A stretch of 64,000 nucleotides of DNA from Scolanthus callimorphus (GCA_033964015.1 CM066917.1:25203951-25267950), one strand, 5' to 3'. Counted from the first letter of the stretch, positions 21,382-33,876 are shown. Notes: generated from the letters alone by a model not told the origin. Numbers and translations are program-made.

Positions 21382-24300
21382 ATAGATTTAGCCACTGGCT
21401 TAAAGCGGAGCTCCCGGTTACATATTTTTACTGTGTTAATGAGACAAAAAGGTTGTCATTGTACAAAGATAGCCTGTCACCGTCATACCACGTGACTAAG
21501 CACTTGCACCCCCCTTGCCAGTTAGATAATTTCACTCAAGTTTGGCTGTCTGCCTGATGTTCATCCCTTCAGGAGATGTCTTCTTTTCCTCCTATAATGA
21601 TGTCATTCCACATGACCACACAGTTGCACCCCCCTTACCACTTAGACAACTTCACCCAAGTTTGGTTGTCTGAGGCACATCCCTTCCCGAATTATTTTCT
21701 TTTTCTCCTATGATGACGTCATCAATGACGTAATACCACGTGACTATGCATTTGCACCCCCGTTGCAACTTAGACAACTTCACCCAAGTTTGGTTGTCTG
21801 AGGTTCATCCCTTCCGGAGATATATTCTTTTTCCGCTATGATGACGCCATACCACTATAGATTTTAACTCTTCATACTCAGCTACTCACATTTGATAACA
21901 CAAGTCTTGCCATTGCCATGTATCTTAGTGAAGACTGTGCGACAAGGCTTTCCTTCAGAGCTCACTCGGCATACACCAACTTTATGGGACACAACCATAA
22001 TGGGCTGCTCACAATCAACAGGCTCACTAAAGAAAATAAGAAAAAGTATATAAAAAATACAAAAACATAAAATTGTTGAATGTGTGTTTCCAAAAATATC
22101 CATACCCCCCTACGGAAGGGATTGGAAATTCCAGAGGGTGGGGGGGGGGGGTCAATTTACTTTCTTTTCCATACAAATACTGTATTTTTCTTCGGAAATT
22201 GCAGAGGGGTGGGGGGGTCATTTCTCAACACCCTTCCGTGGGGGGGGGGGGGGGGGGTATGGATATTTTTTGGAAACACACAATTCAGTTCTGAATACAT
22301 ATTATTATGGTTAATAAAGTGGTTTGCTAAATGATCATTGCATAAGATATAACATATGAGATATGACTTCCTCCAGACGTCAAGGAAATACTCACAAATT
22401 TTCTGTTTTCAGTAACTTTTATTCCTGTTGCTCCTACCTTGGGAAATCTCCAAAAACTTTGCAGATGTATTCTTTATGGACTTCTCTCTCTCTGACTTGT
22501 GCTTCCAGTTCTCTAGCCTTTTTCAGTGATCTAAAACAATGGCCTTTTTCAATTCAGGAAACATACACTAAAACTTGCCCTAACAGTATATTATTGTGGG
22601 AGGATATATAAGATGACCCCATCCATCTTTCAATGTAGGCATATATGGAAGACAGGGCTTGCCTCTGGATGTAGAGTAGGTTTTATATGTACTTTAATGT
22701 AGTTTTATGACACTGTCAACTTCCCTTGGGTGCACATGCCTATATTGTTTTGTAAATAATTGTCTGGACCAGCTCATGTTTATTTTTTGGTTTCAGGATT
22801 CCTGTGGTGTACTCCACCCCCTTCTTTCAATTTTTTGTGCACTAGAGGGGAAGGTCCTCTCTAGTATTCTTACAATCTTCAATATGCTACCAACTAACCT
22901 TGCAAACATCAGGATCCCTGAGGTCAGCCGATCTATCCTATGAATAGCTGAAATGCAAAGCAAATAAACTTGCTTAAATTGCCTGATTTTATTTTTATTT
23001 TGTCAGATTTGTTGGACACAACTAACTTACTAAAAAAGAAAAAGATAAAAGGGAGAACATGAATGGGCAACCAATGCAAGGTGCTTCCCATTGCCGGATT
23101 TCAAGCTGAACTATACAAAATCCTAAAGTTTGGAGTTGATTGTGTAAATTCCATTCGAGATACAGCCATTCCAATAAATATGCCAGAATTTTATAAGCTT
23201 TGTATGGTTTTCCGGACGCTGTGTCCGGATTTCACACAAATCTTGTAAAATTTTGGACTTTTTGAATGGCTGTTTCTCGATCACTATTTGCCGATTAATA
23301 CCAAACTTTGGGATTTTGTGTAGTTCAGCATGCTCCTTCTCTTTATGTGGATCTCGTTTCAATAATGGTAATATTAAGGGAATCGCCCCAGGCACTCAGG
23401 GCTTGTAATCCAGCAATGCAAGCACAGAAAGAAATTACTAAAATGAACCATGCCCTGGTTTCTCAAAATAAAATACATCTTTTTTAGTTCATCAAATCGT
23501 TCATCAAAGCAATCAAGACAATCAAGTCATGTTTTATTAAATTTTTATCCCTTTGAATCTTGGCTTGAACCACTCTACAAACAACTACAAAAACTAAAAT
23601 ACTTGATGTGAATAACCACTTGAGTCCTATTTTCCTGCCAGCAGTTTGGTTTGTGCCATTACTTACTGTATAAGTTCTTTAGATTATGCTCTTTTCCTAA
23701 CAAGAAGACCACAGTATTGTGCCGATATCGGCCACAAGGATGAACCTAAATAGAATAGGGGCATAGATTTATGGCAAATCTGAATTTGAATTTGCTATAA
23801 GCATAGGATTTCAGAATTTTAATGTAATGCAACTCAGAACTACTTCCAGCAAAGATTCCAGCAAAGATGCCAGCAAAACTAATTGTCATATATCTAGTGA
23901 TAAGCAGCCAACTTGATGAATTGTGAATTGTGCCTGCTGTTACAAGTCATATAGATAAGATACCATGATTCAGATAAAAAGATACCGGTCTCACATGGAA
24001 GGATTTGGAAATTGCAGGGGGTAGGGGGTCCAATGCCTTTTATTTCCCATACAATCGCTGTATTTTTCTCTGGAAATTTCAGATGGGTGGGTCCTATTAT
24101 CTAAACCTTTTCCATATGGGGGGTTTTGATATTTTTTTCTAGAATCATGCAGTAGTAGCCAAAAAGACAGGCCATTCGAAAAACCAGGGGAGGGGGGTTA
24201 TAATTTGCAAATGATTAGATGTTTGTGTCTTCTCGATAAGGGCGTTAAGCTGTAAGTCCTATCTCTCACATGCATTACACTTACGGTACCTGAACCAGAG

Positions 24301-26619
24301 GTATGTTAAAGAACCAAGGGGACACAAGTTGCAGGTTTTACAACTCACTAATCCACTACGCTGAGCGTGGACCTCATAATTGAAGTCTCGCTCTGCATAG
24401 GATTTCCCAGCCCTTGGACACAATGTGTAAAATAGAAATTTTACTTGACAGCCAATGTAAACTTACGGGTATGGATGATGGTTTGTTTAAGACCACAACT
24501 TCATCATTATTCTCAACAAATTCTAGAGGTTGGTCTGTGACTGGAGGTTCATGTCTAAGATTAAAATTTAAAATATATAATTAATTAGTATAGCTGCTGC
24601 AAATGCATATATTATAGCGCTATTCACTGTTTATCAACATTTTCATTGTAATGCTAATGTGCCAACCGTAGATTGAATAGTGCCCTTTGTTCGGTGAACC
24701 AATCAATCTCTGGTTGGCACATTAATAATAATGGATGACGTCAGCATGAACAGCGCTATACCATGACTGGTATATAATATAAATTAAAGAAGGGTGATAG
24801 TTCAAAGGTTAAAATTTAACCTGATTCACCACATGCCAAACATCCCAAGAATGAAAATGTGTGGATCCAGAAAATATCAATAGCAAGCCACAATATCCCC
24901 ATCCTCCTAGACCCTTTGATTGCATACTGTACCTATGTACAAGGTTCCGGATGACATCATTGTCTTTTAACACAGTCTTTGGGGTTGCTTTTTCACCATT
25001 TACTGCAATAAAAGGTAAAAAAAGATAATAAAACAGTAGCTAAAGAACACAAAGGAAGTAGAGCAAAACAATATATTACCTGTTATCTTTCCATAATTAA
25101 TAGCTCTCTCCTATAAACAAAGTGTACATAAAATTAAGTTGACAAGCTTAGGCAGGGACAAACAAACAGTCAGATTAGTACAGACAGTCAAACAGCCAGA
25201 CAGCCAGTGGCAGAAACACCACGCAGACAGCAGAAAGATAACCTGAATAATATTTGTCACAAGTTACTTACATAATAGTCAACAGTTTCAGACCTGAACT
25301 CTTCCCTAAATATGTCTAGTAGCTCACGGTTCAACCATCTCCCTTTGCAGTATGTTGTAAATGTAAAGTAGTATGGCTTTACATATCTTAGACCTGCAAA
25401 TGTCAGAGAAACCTTTTATACACAACTATTTCCTAACCAGTGAAAACTGAGCACAACTGATTAAGTAAAATTATGATTATGTCATGGACTGATAAAAATC
25501 AAATCGCCTTTAGTTAGAACAAGCACTCACTGGGCTCAAAATTGGGATGGTTTTGATTGCAAAAAGCAACCACATAATTGTTTGCTAATGCAACTAAAAA
25601 CTATCAGTCATGATACAGCTTGCTATGCCTATTGAATTGATACCCTGATCAGTACAAAACAATAGGTGTCATACAATAGAATGAGGAAACAATAGGATGC
25701 TTTGTTCTTCCTATCCAATCATAAAAAAATCTTACAAGAAGCTGTATCACTCCTGAAAACTATATTCAATGAATTGTATAAACATTGACTTGTTTGTCAA
25801 AATATAAGGTTAATTGCCTATGATTTTTGCAATTAATCATCTTTTAGCAGTGAAAATTTATATTTATATATTTGCAACACCAATGTATTCTCTCTCCCTC
25901 TTCTACTGTCTCATCTACCTGTTTATAAAAAGACTAATGTTATTGACCTTATCTCTTGGGAATATACTATCACATTTTATGAGTGCAAAGTCTAGAGAGG
26001 AGAGAGAAGGCATTCAAGGGGCAGGATTTAGTATGGGTGTTTTCTTTTTCCTGGTAATCACACAGTTATGCAGTCTGGTTCAAGTCTGGATCGTGATCAC
26101 ACTGCTGCTTCAAGAATCATACCATTTTGTCTGAAGAAAGTTGTTTCCTCAAGAAACTCTTTGTCAAATCCAGGGGGCTTTTTCCTCTCTGTCAATTTTG
26201 CCTTTTTCTCCTACAAATATATGGAACTGATCAGTGCTTGAATAAAGAATGGCAGTAGAGGCCTTTTCAGTGGTGTCCCTCCAAACCCTGCTCGAGCTCT
26301 TGACATTTCTTTGTACAAAGTTTGCCTTCTATCCAGTTAGGGGTCTTTTAATGCACTCACTTATTCGATCATACATTTTTATAAGATATAAATTTATGAT
26401 TGAATACAAGAGTGACCTTGACTAAACATGTATGTAGGAAATGTTTTATTCAAAAAATCTGAAACCACCACAGACCTTGGCAATCCGTTTTCTGTCCTCT
26501 TTTGTTAGCTTTCTCTTTGTTCCTTTTTTTACTTCTACGCCCTGGGTTTCGTCTTCCATTGCCTTCTTATTTTGATTCCAGTTGACACCGGCTTCGATTT
26601 TCGTCCCTTCGTCCTCCAT
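19037..26619 (-). CDS. RPUSD2: RNA pseudouridine synthase RPUSD2-like, 13 exons
   Basis: RluA-family pseudouridine synthase. Exons (minus order): 26476-26619, 26123-26210, 25272-25393, 25080-25110, 24933-25002, 24467-24554, 23667-23745, 22899-22947, 22438-22530, 21890-22026, 21012-21157, 20132-20701, 19037-19132. All junctions are GT-AG and in phase; the sum is 1,713 nt (570 aa; the human protein is about 545). An S4-like segment lies near residues 119-152 (NYGKITVNGEKATPKTVLKD). The catalytic motif is HRIDRLTSG (Asp about 213). Other motifs are NKPSSIPVHPCGRYRHNT and TGRMHQIRVHLQWLGYP. The C-terminal signature QIVRRDPTPKEL, LHALSYK and GPDWEYCTPMPSWAL, split over the last two exons, points to RPUSD2. 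Exon 12 encodes a long acidic, low-complexity linker. Convergent with H3 (334 bp apart). Confidence 0.9.
19337..19538. mobile_element. MITE, ~200 bp, 3' of RPUSD2 coding end, within its last intron
   Basis: CAATAGACCTCCTC at the left and GAGGAGGTCTATTG at the right begin ~60-bp inverted repeats that include TTTCAGATCACGTGGCATTC. It lies in the intron between RPUSD2 exons 12 and 13. Confidence 0.85.
21344..21379. repeat. (TTA)n microsatellite
   Basis: Twelve or so ATT triplets in the RPUSD2 intron between exons 10 and 11. Confidence 0.9.
21483..21856. repeat. Tandem repeat, ~120-127-bp unit, 3 copies
   Basis: Units contain TTGCACCCCCCTTGCC, then CTTCACCCAAGTTTGGTTG, then CATCCCTTCC and a TGATGACGTCAT-like part. 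They start near 21501, 21621 and 21748, inside the RPUSD2 intron just downstream of exon 10. Confidence 0.8.
22081..22281. mobile_element. G-tract MITE, family D copy 1
   Basis: The ends TGTGTTTCCAAAAATATCC and GGATATTTTTTGGAAACACA are inverted repeats flanking G/C tracts. A second good copy lies at 42351-42581 and degenerate ones near 23995-24150 and 46160-46510. In an RPUSD2 intron. Confidence 0.8.
23995..24150. mobile_element. Degenerate family D MITE
   Basis: Shares GGAAATTGCAGGGGGT, ATACAATCGCTGTATTTTTC and a terminal GATATTTTTT with the 22081 element, but the terminal repeats are eroded. Confidence 0.5.
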
Positions 26620-27042
26620 CTTGAAAATTGACTCACGGCCAGGGAGCCTGGGATCTGCTTACCTCGCTTACTCGGTCCCCCCCGGCGCGCGGAGCTCGCG
26701 AGCGGATCAGTAAAGCTTTTTAGCGTGCCAGCGCGCCCCGGTAGCGAGCGGAGCACCATACCTAAGAAAATAAGGCCCAATTCATACGTTGCTTAGCCGT
26801 GTCAAACCTAAAGCCCTCGCTAAAGTAGGAGTGCGCAACATTGTATCACACGTAGCTTCATGTTTCCCGATTTAGCCGCGCGGGAAACATTGTCGCGGGC
26901 AACATTTCTTCGCAAGACAAGAAAACATTTTATGCGTCCGAGACACGTGCGTGTGATGTTTCCTAGGTTTTAATGGCCACTCGGGGAAACACGCAGGGTA
27001 CAAATGTTTGTATTTTGCACCAAAGTAATAATTAAAAGCAGA
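26620..27042. other. RPUSD2 upstream region; no gene seen
   Basis: The GC-rich stretch at 26640-26760 directly upstream of the RPUSD2 start is likely its TATA-less promoter. Further right are imperfect inverted GGGAAACATTG-type repeats (about 26838-27000). Confidence 0.4.
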
Positions 27043-28573
27043 AGCTCATAAGTAGGAGCGTGCATCCCACGTAATGGGTGGGTCTCACATGTGTTTTATA
27101 GCTTGAGCTATTTTTAGAAACAGTTGCGCGGGAAAAATTAGCCAATCAGAATTCTTCCTTACATAGTGACGTCACGCGTCAGAGCTCTGCTTTTAGCCAG
27201 AAGCTAAATCTATTTTTACTTGCAGCTCTTTTCGAGATGGAAAACCGAGTGAAATTGTTATCTCTTTGCATGGTTTCTGACTGTACAAGTTGAGTAAACT
27301 AAAACAGATAACAGATGGCTTCAGACATCAAGAAAAATTACTTGAAAACAATCTAAACGACTAAGGGAAAGCAGAAAAGAACCGCGGCCTCGCCACTTCT
27401 TCTCACGGTTCTCGCACAGCGAAAGTTGAAAGTTCATGAAGGACTATAAATTTATGCACTAAGCTGATAAATCTGGTGGCTACGGATGGATTAGGGAAGC
27501 ATAAAGGATTTACAACGAAGTACCAGGACTATGTGGATGATTTGATTTCTAATTTGGTACACTGACAGATGAAGTTCGCTACATACAAACGATCCAAGCA
27601 GGAAGGCGAGAACGAAAGTTTGTCAAAAACTTTACAACGTGTTCGCCGAAAAAAAACTGAACACATATACAACTCGGTAAGCCGGGACTATGAACTTTTT
27701 CAATTCCTAAATCGATATGGACGTTTTTAGTTTCTTCTTTTTGTTTTCATTTGTGTGAAATTATTTTTTTGATGCACGAAATTTGTCAAGTTTGTTTTTT
27801 GTTTGCGAGAACTGGAGTCGGTAAGGACGTAGTAGCGTTGAACTTGTACTTGAACTGCTTGAATGAAGCACGACTTAAAAGAGTTTGATCAGGCGTTTAT
27901 TAAAAGGTATACTTTATAAACGACAGAAGTTTATTGCTTACATTCTATAAACTATTTGAAAACAAAATGAATGGTACCGGTGCGAAAAGTAGGCACTGCA
28001 TGATGGCACTCTGCGAATCGACAGGAAACTCGATCGAGGAAACAGCAAGCGTTTTCTAAAATTGTGCCAACGGAGCACTGCTTTGATTTCCGTGAAATAC
28101 ATGGCAGTCGAGGATGGCATCTGCTTAACAACCAGTCAGTCTGAGGGCGGAAGTTAGCTTATTAAGTTGTCAATGTTCCTCTTGTAGCGTACTGCTTTGG
28201 TCTTTTTATTTGCCTATTCATTTGCTGTTCGCTAACAATCATAACAATTTTTAGCACTTCGTGGATATGTACGCCTGCTAGCTTGGCACTTCATCGTGTG
28301 CTTTGCTATTTTTGCACCCTGGCTCTCTAAATCACTAGACTAGTAAAAATATTTGCTTCATTTTGGCAAAGGGATAAAGTAAAAGCCGTTTTTGTCGGTC
28401 GTGTCAGAGGAAGATTTCGTATTTCGTGCGCCTGCTGCGTGTATGACGTAATTTGTTTACTTCTCTCTGATTAGTTGATTTTTCGCGCGAAAATCTAAAA
28501 ATAGCCCAAGCTATAAAACACATGTGAGAACCACCCAATAGGGGATGCACGCTCCTACTTATGAGCTTCTGTT
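27043..28573. mobile_element. ~1.5-kb element with ~145-bp TIRs
   Basis: AGAAGCTCATAAGTAGGAGC at the left pairs with GCTCCTACTTATGAGCTTCT at the right; pairing continues through TATAGCTTGAGCTATTTTTAG and a CGCGC/CCAAT part. The interior has no ORF I can assign, so it is non-autonomous or badly decayed. Confidence 0.75.
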
Positions 28574-28885
28574 AAAAGTTAATAAGCAAAAAATGCAATA
28601 GAGGAGTGTGTCGCTTCACTGGGGCATTAGCTTGCCTGTATGCTAATTTTAGATGCTACATTTTGGTCAAATTCTAAATCCTGGGCATACGCAAAATGTG
28701 CCTTAAATCGCTTATCTATTTAAGGCAGGCAGAAGCTCATATTTTTGGCCACGCTGGCCCTATAACACCTCGATTCTGGTCACGTCACGTTCTTATATCT
28801 TTGTGAGTTTCATCCAATCAACACCAAATTTGAAATGTAAAGAGAACTCATTAAGCTTACAAACTTGTTCTTTTCAGAATTTTCA

Positions 28886-29283
28886 ATTTAACAGTTTTTG
28901 GCGGGAAATGACGTCATCAAATGTTCATTCAAATTTCAAAATCGCAATTGGTCATTTCTGAGAGTACGAAATGAAAATCTGAATAAGTAGGCTTTAAATT
29001 TGAAACAATTTCGAGATAGCTTTATCCATTGAGAAGTTATGGGTTTCAAAGTTTCGATTTTCTGCCATTTTGTTCTATTTTTAGTAACAAAATGGTGGAA
29101 ATTCCAAACTTCAAAACACCATATCTCCAGAAAGGAATAAGATATTTTAAAATGGTTTTCAATTTTGATGCCTGCTAGATGGGATCTTTCATTTCGCGCA
29201 CTCAAAATGGCAAATTTTGATTTCCGAAGTTTAATGAGCATTTGATGACGTCATTTCCCACCAAAACCGTTAAATTGAAATAC
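28886..29283. mobile_element. TIR element, ~400 bp
   Basis: GGCGGGAAATGACGTCATCAA near the left end (28898) is matched in inverse by TTGATGACGTCATTTCCCACC near the right (29242), both shortened to the core. Flanking TTCAATTTAAC / GTTAAATTGAA also pairs. Confidence 0.7.
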
Positions 29284-29757
29284 AGTAGTGAAAGATTCTA
29301 ACGCTTGTTAATCCACTCTTGGAAAAATACATCTCACTGTAAAAACAAAAAATTTACCGGCGCGATAATGCACGAACACTACCATGAAGACCTTTGAAAT
29401 GAGACTAAATTCAAAGCAACAACTTTTTTATTTCGTAACAAGATTTTTTGCCGCTTTCTGGCAAAATTGCTCGAAGTTCTAAATAAAGTGAAAAGAGCCC
29501 AGGTCACGTGACCTCTAGTGCAAAGCTAACCCGTTACTCGCGGGATCAGGGTCGTGCATGAAACCTCGCCTTGCATAAATTTAATTTTATTTGAACGACA
29601 ACAACGCAATTTAGCATCTACTTCTACAGTACATCTACTTTATTTACTTTCCGTTCATCTATTAGCGACGATTTGGTTGTCCAGCTGTCTCTTTCTTTTC
29701 CGTTCACTTAACTTCGAGAAAAGTTCATGATTCATGAAGATAAGCTAAAAGAGCTTC
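29284..29757. other. No gene seen
   Basis: AT-rich intergenic DNA upstream of the two-TM protein gene; no repeat or coding signal that I can support. Confidence 0.35.
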
Positions 29758-29765
29758 TATAAAAG
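29758..29765 (+). promoter_or_regulatory. Candidate TATA box of the two-TM protein gene
   Basis: TATAAAAG about 260 nt upstream of the ATG at 30026; this would imply a ~240-nt leader if there is no 5' intron. Confidence 0.45.
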
Positions 29766-30025
29766 CAGTTTCAGCTTTACTTACATTAAGTTAAGTTATG
29801 TAGAACAGAACCAAAACGTTTCGACACGGCAATGTCAGATTCAGGTTTATAGAGCTGACCGACTTGCAAGTGAAACAGAATATCGACTGATCGACGTTGG
29901 ATTTTTGTTTCATACACGTTTGACAACATTTACAAGCAAGGGCTACATCAACAAGCTGACGTTCTATTCAAGACTTAAAGTAATCAACCTAAGGACAAAA
30001 GTAAGGCTTTAACTTGCTGTTGAAC

Positions 30026-30724
30026 ATGGCTAACGGACACACAGCACCTCCTCGAGTCATCGTCGGTCAACGCCATTATGTCAGAGGACCTGCTCCAACA
30101 AAGACCAGTTGTACGAAGTGCCTCCTGATATTCGCCACCATTTTCTTTCTCCTTTCTGGACTCATAATGACTGCTGTAGGGCACGCACGAAAATCATTCT
30201 GGGATGAAGGAGATGACTGGTGCAGCTTCTGTAAGGAAGACAGGCTTGAGACAGAGGCAACTAATGCACGACTGAGGGTTGCAGGCCCAATTATGATGGC
30301 AATTGGTGGTATACTATTGATAGCCAGTATAGTGTACTGCAAACGTGCTCAGGGTGACAATGCAGGTGCTGTGTTAGGGCAAGGTGGCACTACTATGACA
30401 GCAACAACAACCGCAACCTACCAACCGCCATCGATGCAGCCTGCAGCTGGTACAGTCCATTACCCACCAGCACAAACAACCCAGAATTACCCCCCACCTC
30501 AGAGCTATCCAGGCGGGCCACCTCCAACAACACAAGGCTACCCTCCACCACAGCCTTATCAACCACCTGTTGCAGGGGGTTATCCCCCTGCTGGCCCTGG
30601 CTATCCTACGTCCTATCCAGGGGGAGCACCGCCTCCCTATCCAGTGCCAAGTGCTCCACCTAATGCACCAGAGCCAGGATTTGGGCCTCCTTCTTATGAC
30701 CAAGCACAAACAGGAAAATATTAA
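30026..30724 (+). CDS. Two-TM protein with proline/tyrosine-rich tail
   Basis: A 232-residue uninterrupted frame starting MANGHTAPPR; an upstream TTG in the same frame is not used as a start. Two hydrophobic helices (CLLIFATIFFLLSGLIMTAV and RVAGPIMMAIGGILLIASIV) are joined by a loop of about 35 residues that is acidic and has CSFC. The C-terminal half is Pro/Tyr/Gly/Gln-rich (YPPPQ, GYPP repeats) and contains PPSY, a PPxY-type WW-domain ligand, near the end. This architecture suggests a membrane adaptor with both ends in the cytosol (inference). I do not recognise the family. Codon usage and lack of stops in a low-complexity tail support a real gene. Confidence 0.75.
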   Translation: MANGHTAPPRVIVGQRHYVRGPAPTKTSCTKCLLIFATIFFLLSGLIMTAVGHARKSFWDEGDDWCSFCKEDRLETEATNARLRVAGPIMMAIGGILLIASIVYCKRAQGDNAGAVLGQGGTTMTATTTATYQPPSMQPAAGTVHYPPAQTTQNYPPPQSYPGGPPPTTQGYPPPQPYQPPVAGGYPPAGPGYPTSYPGGAPPPYPVPSAPPNAPEPGFGPPSYDQAQTGKY

Positions 30725-30874
30725 GGAACTGATGTCAAGTTTTGAAAATGCATTGAGGGACAAAAACAGGTTTTTTGAAATGCAATAATTTTATTTCTTG
30801 TTTTGTGATTGATCAGTCATGTAGTGTGATTGAATTTGGTAATTGAAGTTACCAGTACAAAGTGCTGGTGAGAT

Positions 30875-30968
30875 TAAAGGCCCACCATCAACCGGGAGCC
30901 TTTGCACCATGTTTTCTTTTGCTCACAAATTGATCCATTGCTTTTCGGCTGCTCTGATGGGCCTTTAA
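30875..30968. mobile_element. Small TIR element, AAAGGCCCACC family
   Basis: TTAAAGGCCCACCATCAACC at the left and GATGGGCCTTTAA at the right. A related sequence (AAAGGCCCATCACCAACC) lies at 47568 in a CTNNBL1 intron. Confidence 0.55.
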
Positions 30969-31039
30969 AATAGCATATTACAGCTGAAATAGCTGCATCA
31001 TGACCAGCGTTTTCAAAACATCAATTTGTTGTTGGCTTT

Positions 31040-31190
31040 TCTGTTCCACCAGTCAAATCTTATAAGCAAATCAGATTCTTGCCCTCTTTTGCCTAGTGCA
31101 GTTGACTGCTTTCGGTCATTATGTTGTCTGGTTTTAGTTCAGACGGAAGCCAGTTGGCTGCACTAGGAGAAACCAGGCAAGAGTTTAAAA
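31040..31190. mobile_element. Palindromic MITE, family B copy 2
   Basis: Same layout as 5373-5508: TTGCCTAGTGCAGTTGACTG on the left arm, CAGTTGGCTGCACTAGG on the right arm, outer arms with TCTTGCC / GGCAAGA. Confidence 0.7.
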
Positions 31191-31504
31191 ATCAAAAGAA
31201 AGTTTGATGTTTTCGAAATGTGGGTAGCAATGCAATGGTTTTAGCTGTAATAGGCTATTTTTATATCACCAGCAATTTGTGATGTACTGGTGAGCTTGCA
31301 AGCATTTTTAAGCCCAAACACCTAATTTAAGATTTGGCAGCACCATGAGCACCAACACTAGTACGAGCTTTGGTGAGTATCCCTGACCAAAAAAACATGG
31401 GAGTCCCCACAGCAGGAACCAACCATTGCATACTCTGCAAGGGCATGAGCTCTAGCAAACAGGAAATAATAACTAGTAAGCACTTTAAGAGCCCCAGACA
31501 ACCA

Positions 31505-31690
31505 CCATTTTGTCAGCCTAGTAGCATACCAAGTCAGAGAAAGCATCCATTTCAATCGCCTGATTTAGGCAGTGTAGTTTGATTGAATTTGGTAATTGAA
31601 ATATACAACTTTGACTGAAGTAGGTTATTTCACAAATTTTGTGTAATTCATTTGAAAACAATAACAAAGGAGTGGCTACATTATTTGTAA
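31505..31690. repeat. Dispersed repeat, copy 1 of 2
   Basis: Shares TACCAAGTC-GAGAAAGCATCC, TTGATTGAATTGGTAA-like and AACAATAACAAAGGAGTGGC segments with 53425-53620 in the same order. Family unknown. Confidence 0.65.
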
Positions 31691-31860
31691 CTAGTGAGTA
31701 TTGAAAATAATGTCTTAATCCTCTGGAAAATCAGGCAAATTGACCCCTTCCCCCCACCCCTCTGTGGTAGTGGTAATGGGATTTTTTCTGGAATTGCACA
31801 TTATGTACATATGTAATTAATGTCATGGTATGTCCTGACAATGTTTTCTATTATTCGTCC

Positions 31861-33876
31861 TTACAATTTGCTTGTTGCCGGTCTGTGCTGGGGCAAATTC
31901 TTTGCAAAGAAATCCAAAATTCTTGCCCAAGAGTCTTCCTGGGCAACAGCATGCTCCTTTGGTTTACCACCCCATGCCAAGTACATCCGTACCGTCCCAT
32001 GATAAGACATGAAGCAATGTGGCGAGTAAGGTGGCTCAATGAGATGACCTGCCCCTTTATATTTAAGAACTGTTAGCTGCTCCATTCCTTTGCCAGAAGC
32101 TTTTGCTCTGTCTATTAACTTTTCTACTGATTCTTCTACTTTGCTAGACCTGTCATCTAGGCCACAAACAAACATAACAGGGTAGTGGATATTTTCGACC
32201 TGAGTAACGTAAGGGTTCTTTGTAATGTCACCTGCCCAATTGTCTGGATAGCAACATTGAGCATTCCAACTTCCATCTTCTTCAAGGACAGCACAATCAC
32301 TGAGTAAGGGGACATGAGTGGTTATTTCTTGTCCTTTGTAAAGTATTGGTGAGTACTGGATGCCATAAAAGGGTGCAATGCAGATCAGAGCTCTTAGATC
32401 TGGTGATTGAGATGCAAGAAGCATAGCAATGTCTGAGCCTTTGGACACTCCCATGATGCCAATGCCCCCAGGGAGGACTTGATGATGATTCTGCAGCCAG
32501 TTTTTAGCATTGATGAAGTATTCCAGGGCCAAGTCTTCTAATTTTGGGAGACCTTCGAAGTCCATGTATGCTAGTGCCAAAGCTGCAAATCCATGGGAAG
32601 CGAGCAGAGAGGCTTTTGTTTCAACACAGCCTCCAATAGAACCAAACATATCTAGAATTCCTGGAAAAAACATCAACAAAACAGGAATAAGACCAAATAA
32701 AATAAGGACAAATGTCTGACATTCACAATGGGCCCATGGGGGCAGCCCCATTCTTTTTGGCTGGGATGATCCTCATGATTTTAGGGGTTAAATTGTGGGT
32801 TTTGATCTCTTTTAGGGGTGATTTTGAGCAGTATTTATATAGATAGATACTTTTTTATTTTAACATGGTGGTTCTATCAGTGAAGGTGCTGTTTTTCATA
32901 AAAAACAGTTGCTTATAAGGATTTTAAAAAGAATTGAAGAAGCTGGGAGGTAGCTTATCTAATTTAGATTTAAATGTAGTTAATGTTATGCATTTACGTA
33001 CTTCCTGAGGTAACCTGTTCCATATATAGGCACCCCTATAATTTATCCAATGCGCCTCTTCCCATAGTTTGTTTTAGGAAGAGGCAACTGGAACTTATGG
33101 GAGGACCCCCTGATGTCATAGGGGGTCATCACTTGATGACTACACAGTTAATTAGAGAACATATTAAAGGCAGCATTTTTATCAAGTATTTCTTGATGGG
33201 TATCTTTAAGGGTACAAAATTAGGGATGAAACTGGAAATTCCTGACAATCATCCCCAACCAAAAAATATGACCTCCCGCTTTTTTGAAACCACATGCTAT
33301 GAAAGTGGCTATATTTTACACACCTGGGAACTTTCCATTTCCTGGGGGCAGAAACAATGTTCCAACAACACCCTCCTGGCGAATTGGAATCCTTCTCACT
33401 CCCTCTGCCATGAACCCTCTCTCTATTACTAGATGACATAGTGCAGAGCCACGCGCATTGTCAATCACATGACCTTCGTAAACTTCCAGTTCTACAAGGA
33501 AAGGTTTGGTGACCTCTTTCTTGAAAAGTCTGGTCCCTTTTCTCTGTCCTGGCTCAGGTTTCATACTCCATATAAATCCCATGGGATCAACACCCTGATA
33601 GAATTCCCCAAGTGAAGGCTGTGAAGCAACATCAACTTTGCCTTCTCTATCTGCTATAAAATGTGATAAAGAATAATACCTCTCTCCCGAATCTCCTTTT
33701 TGCTTTGCTTGTAGTGTGACTCTCTCGTGAGGCTCTAATCCCTCGATTTTGATCTCGATTTTTTTGTCAACAAGCGAGGTTAGTGGAGCGCAAATCTTTG
33801 GACTTCTCATTTCTGTGTTTATGGTCCTACTTATCAAACTAATACTACGAAAAGTTATCAATTTAAAAGGGATCAT
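31861..33876 (-). CDS. Acyl-CoA thioesterase / BAAT-family hydrolase, 2 exons
   Basis: An alpha/beta hydrolase of the ACOT1-6/BAAT family that cleaves or conjugates acyl-CoA. Exons 33324-33876 and 31861-32660 join in phase (FPG/ILDMFG) to give 450 residues; a second Met at 33810 would give 428. The N-terminal half is the family's substrate-modulating domain (GLEPHERVTLQA, GVDPMGFIWSM, PFLVELEVYEGH). The triad is Ser257 in GVSKGS, Asp353/354 in CGLDDR and His390 in GAGHLIEPPY. A nucleophilic Ser favours thioesterase over BAAT, which uses Cys. The C-terminus TSKL is a PTS1 peroxisomal signal. The first 22 residues are basic/hydroxylated and acid-free until Glu22, like a mitochondrial presequence. 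Head-to-head with the WD40 gene, 445 bp between starts. Confidence 0.9.

Larger units (their letters stand above)
30725..31860. other. Intergenic repeats
   Basis: Holds a small GGCCC-ended hairpin element (30875-30968), family B MITE copy 2 (31040-31190) and a segment (about 31505-31690) resembling 53425-53620. No gene recognised. Confidence 0.5.
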
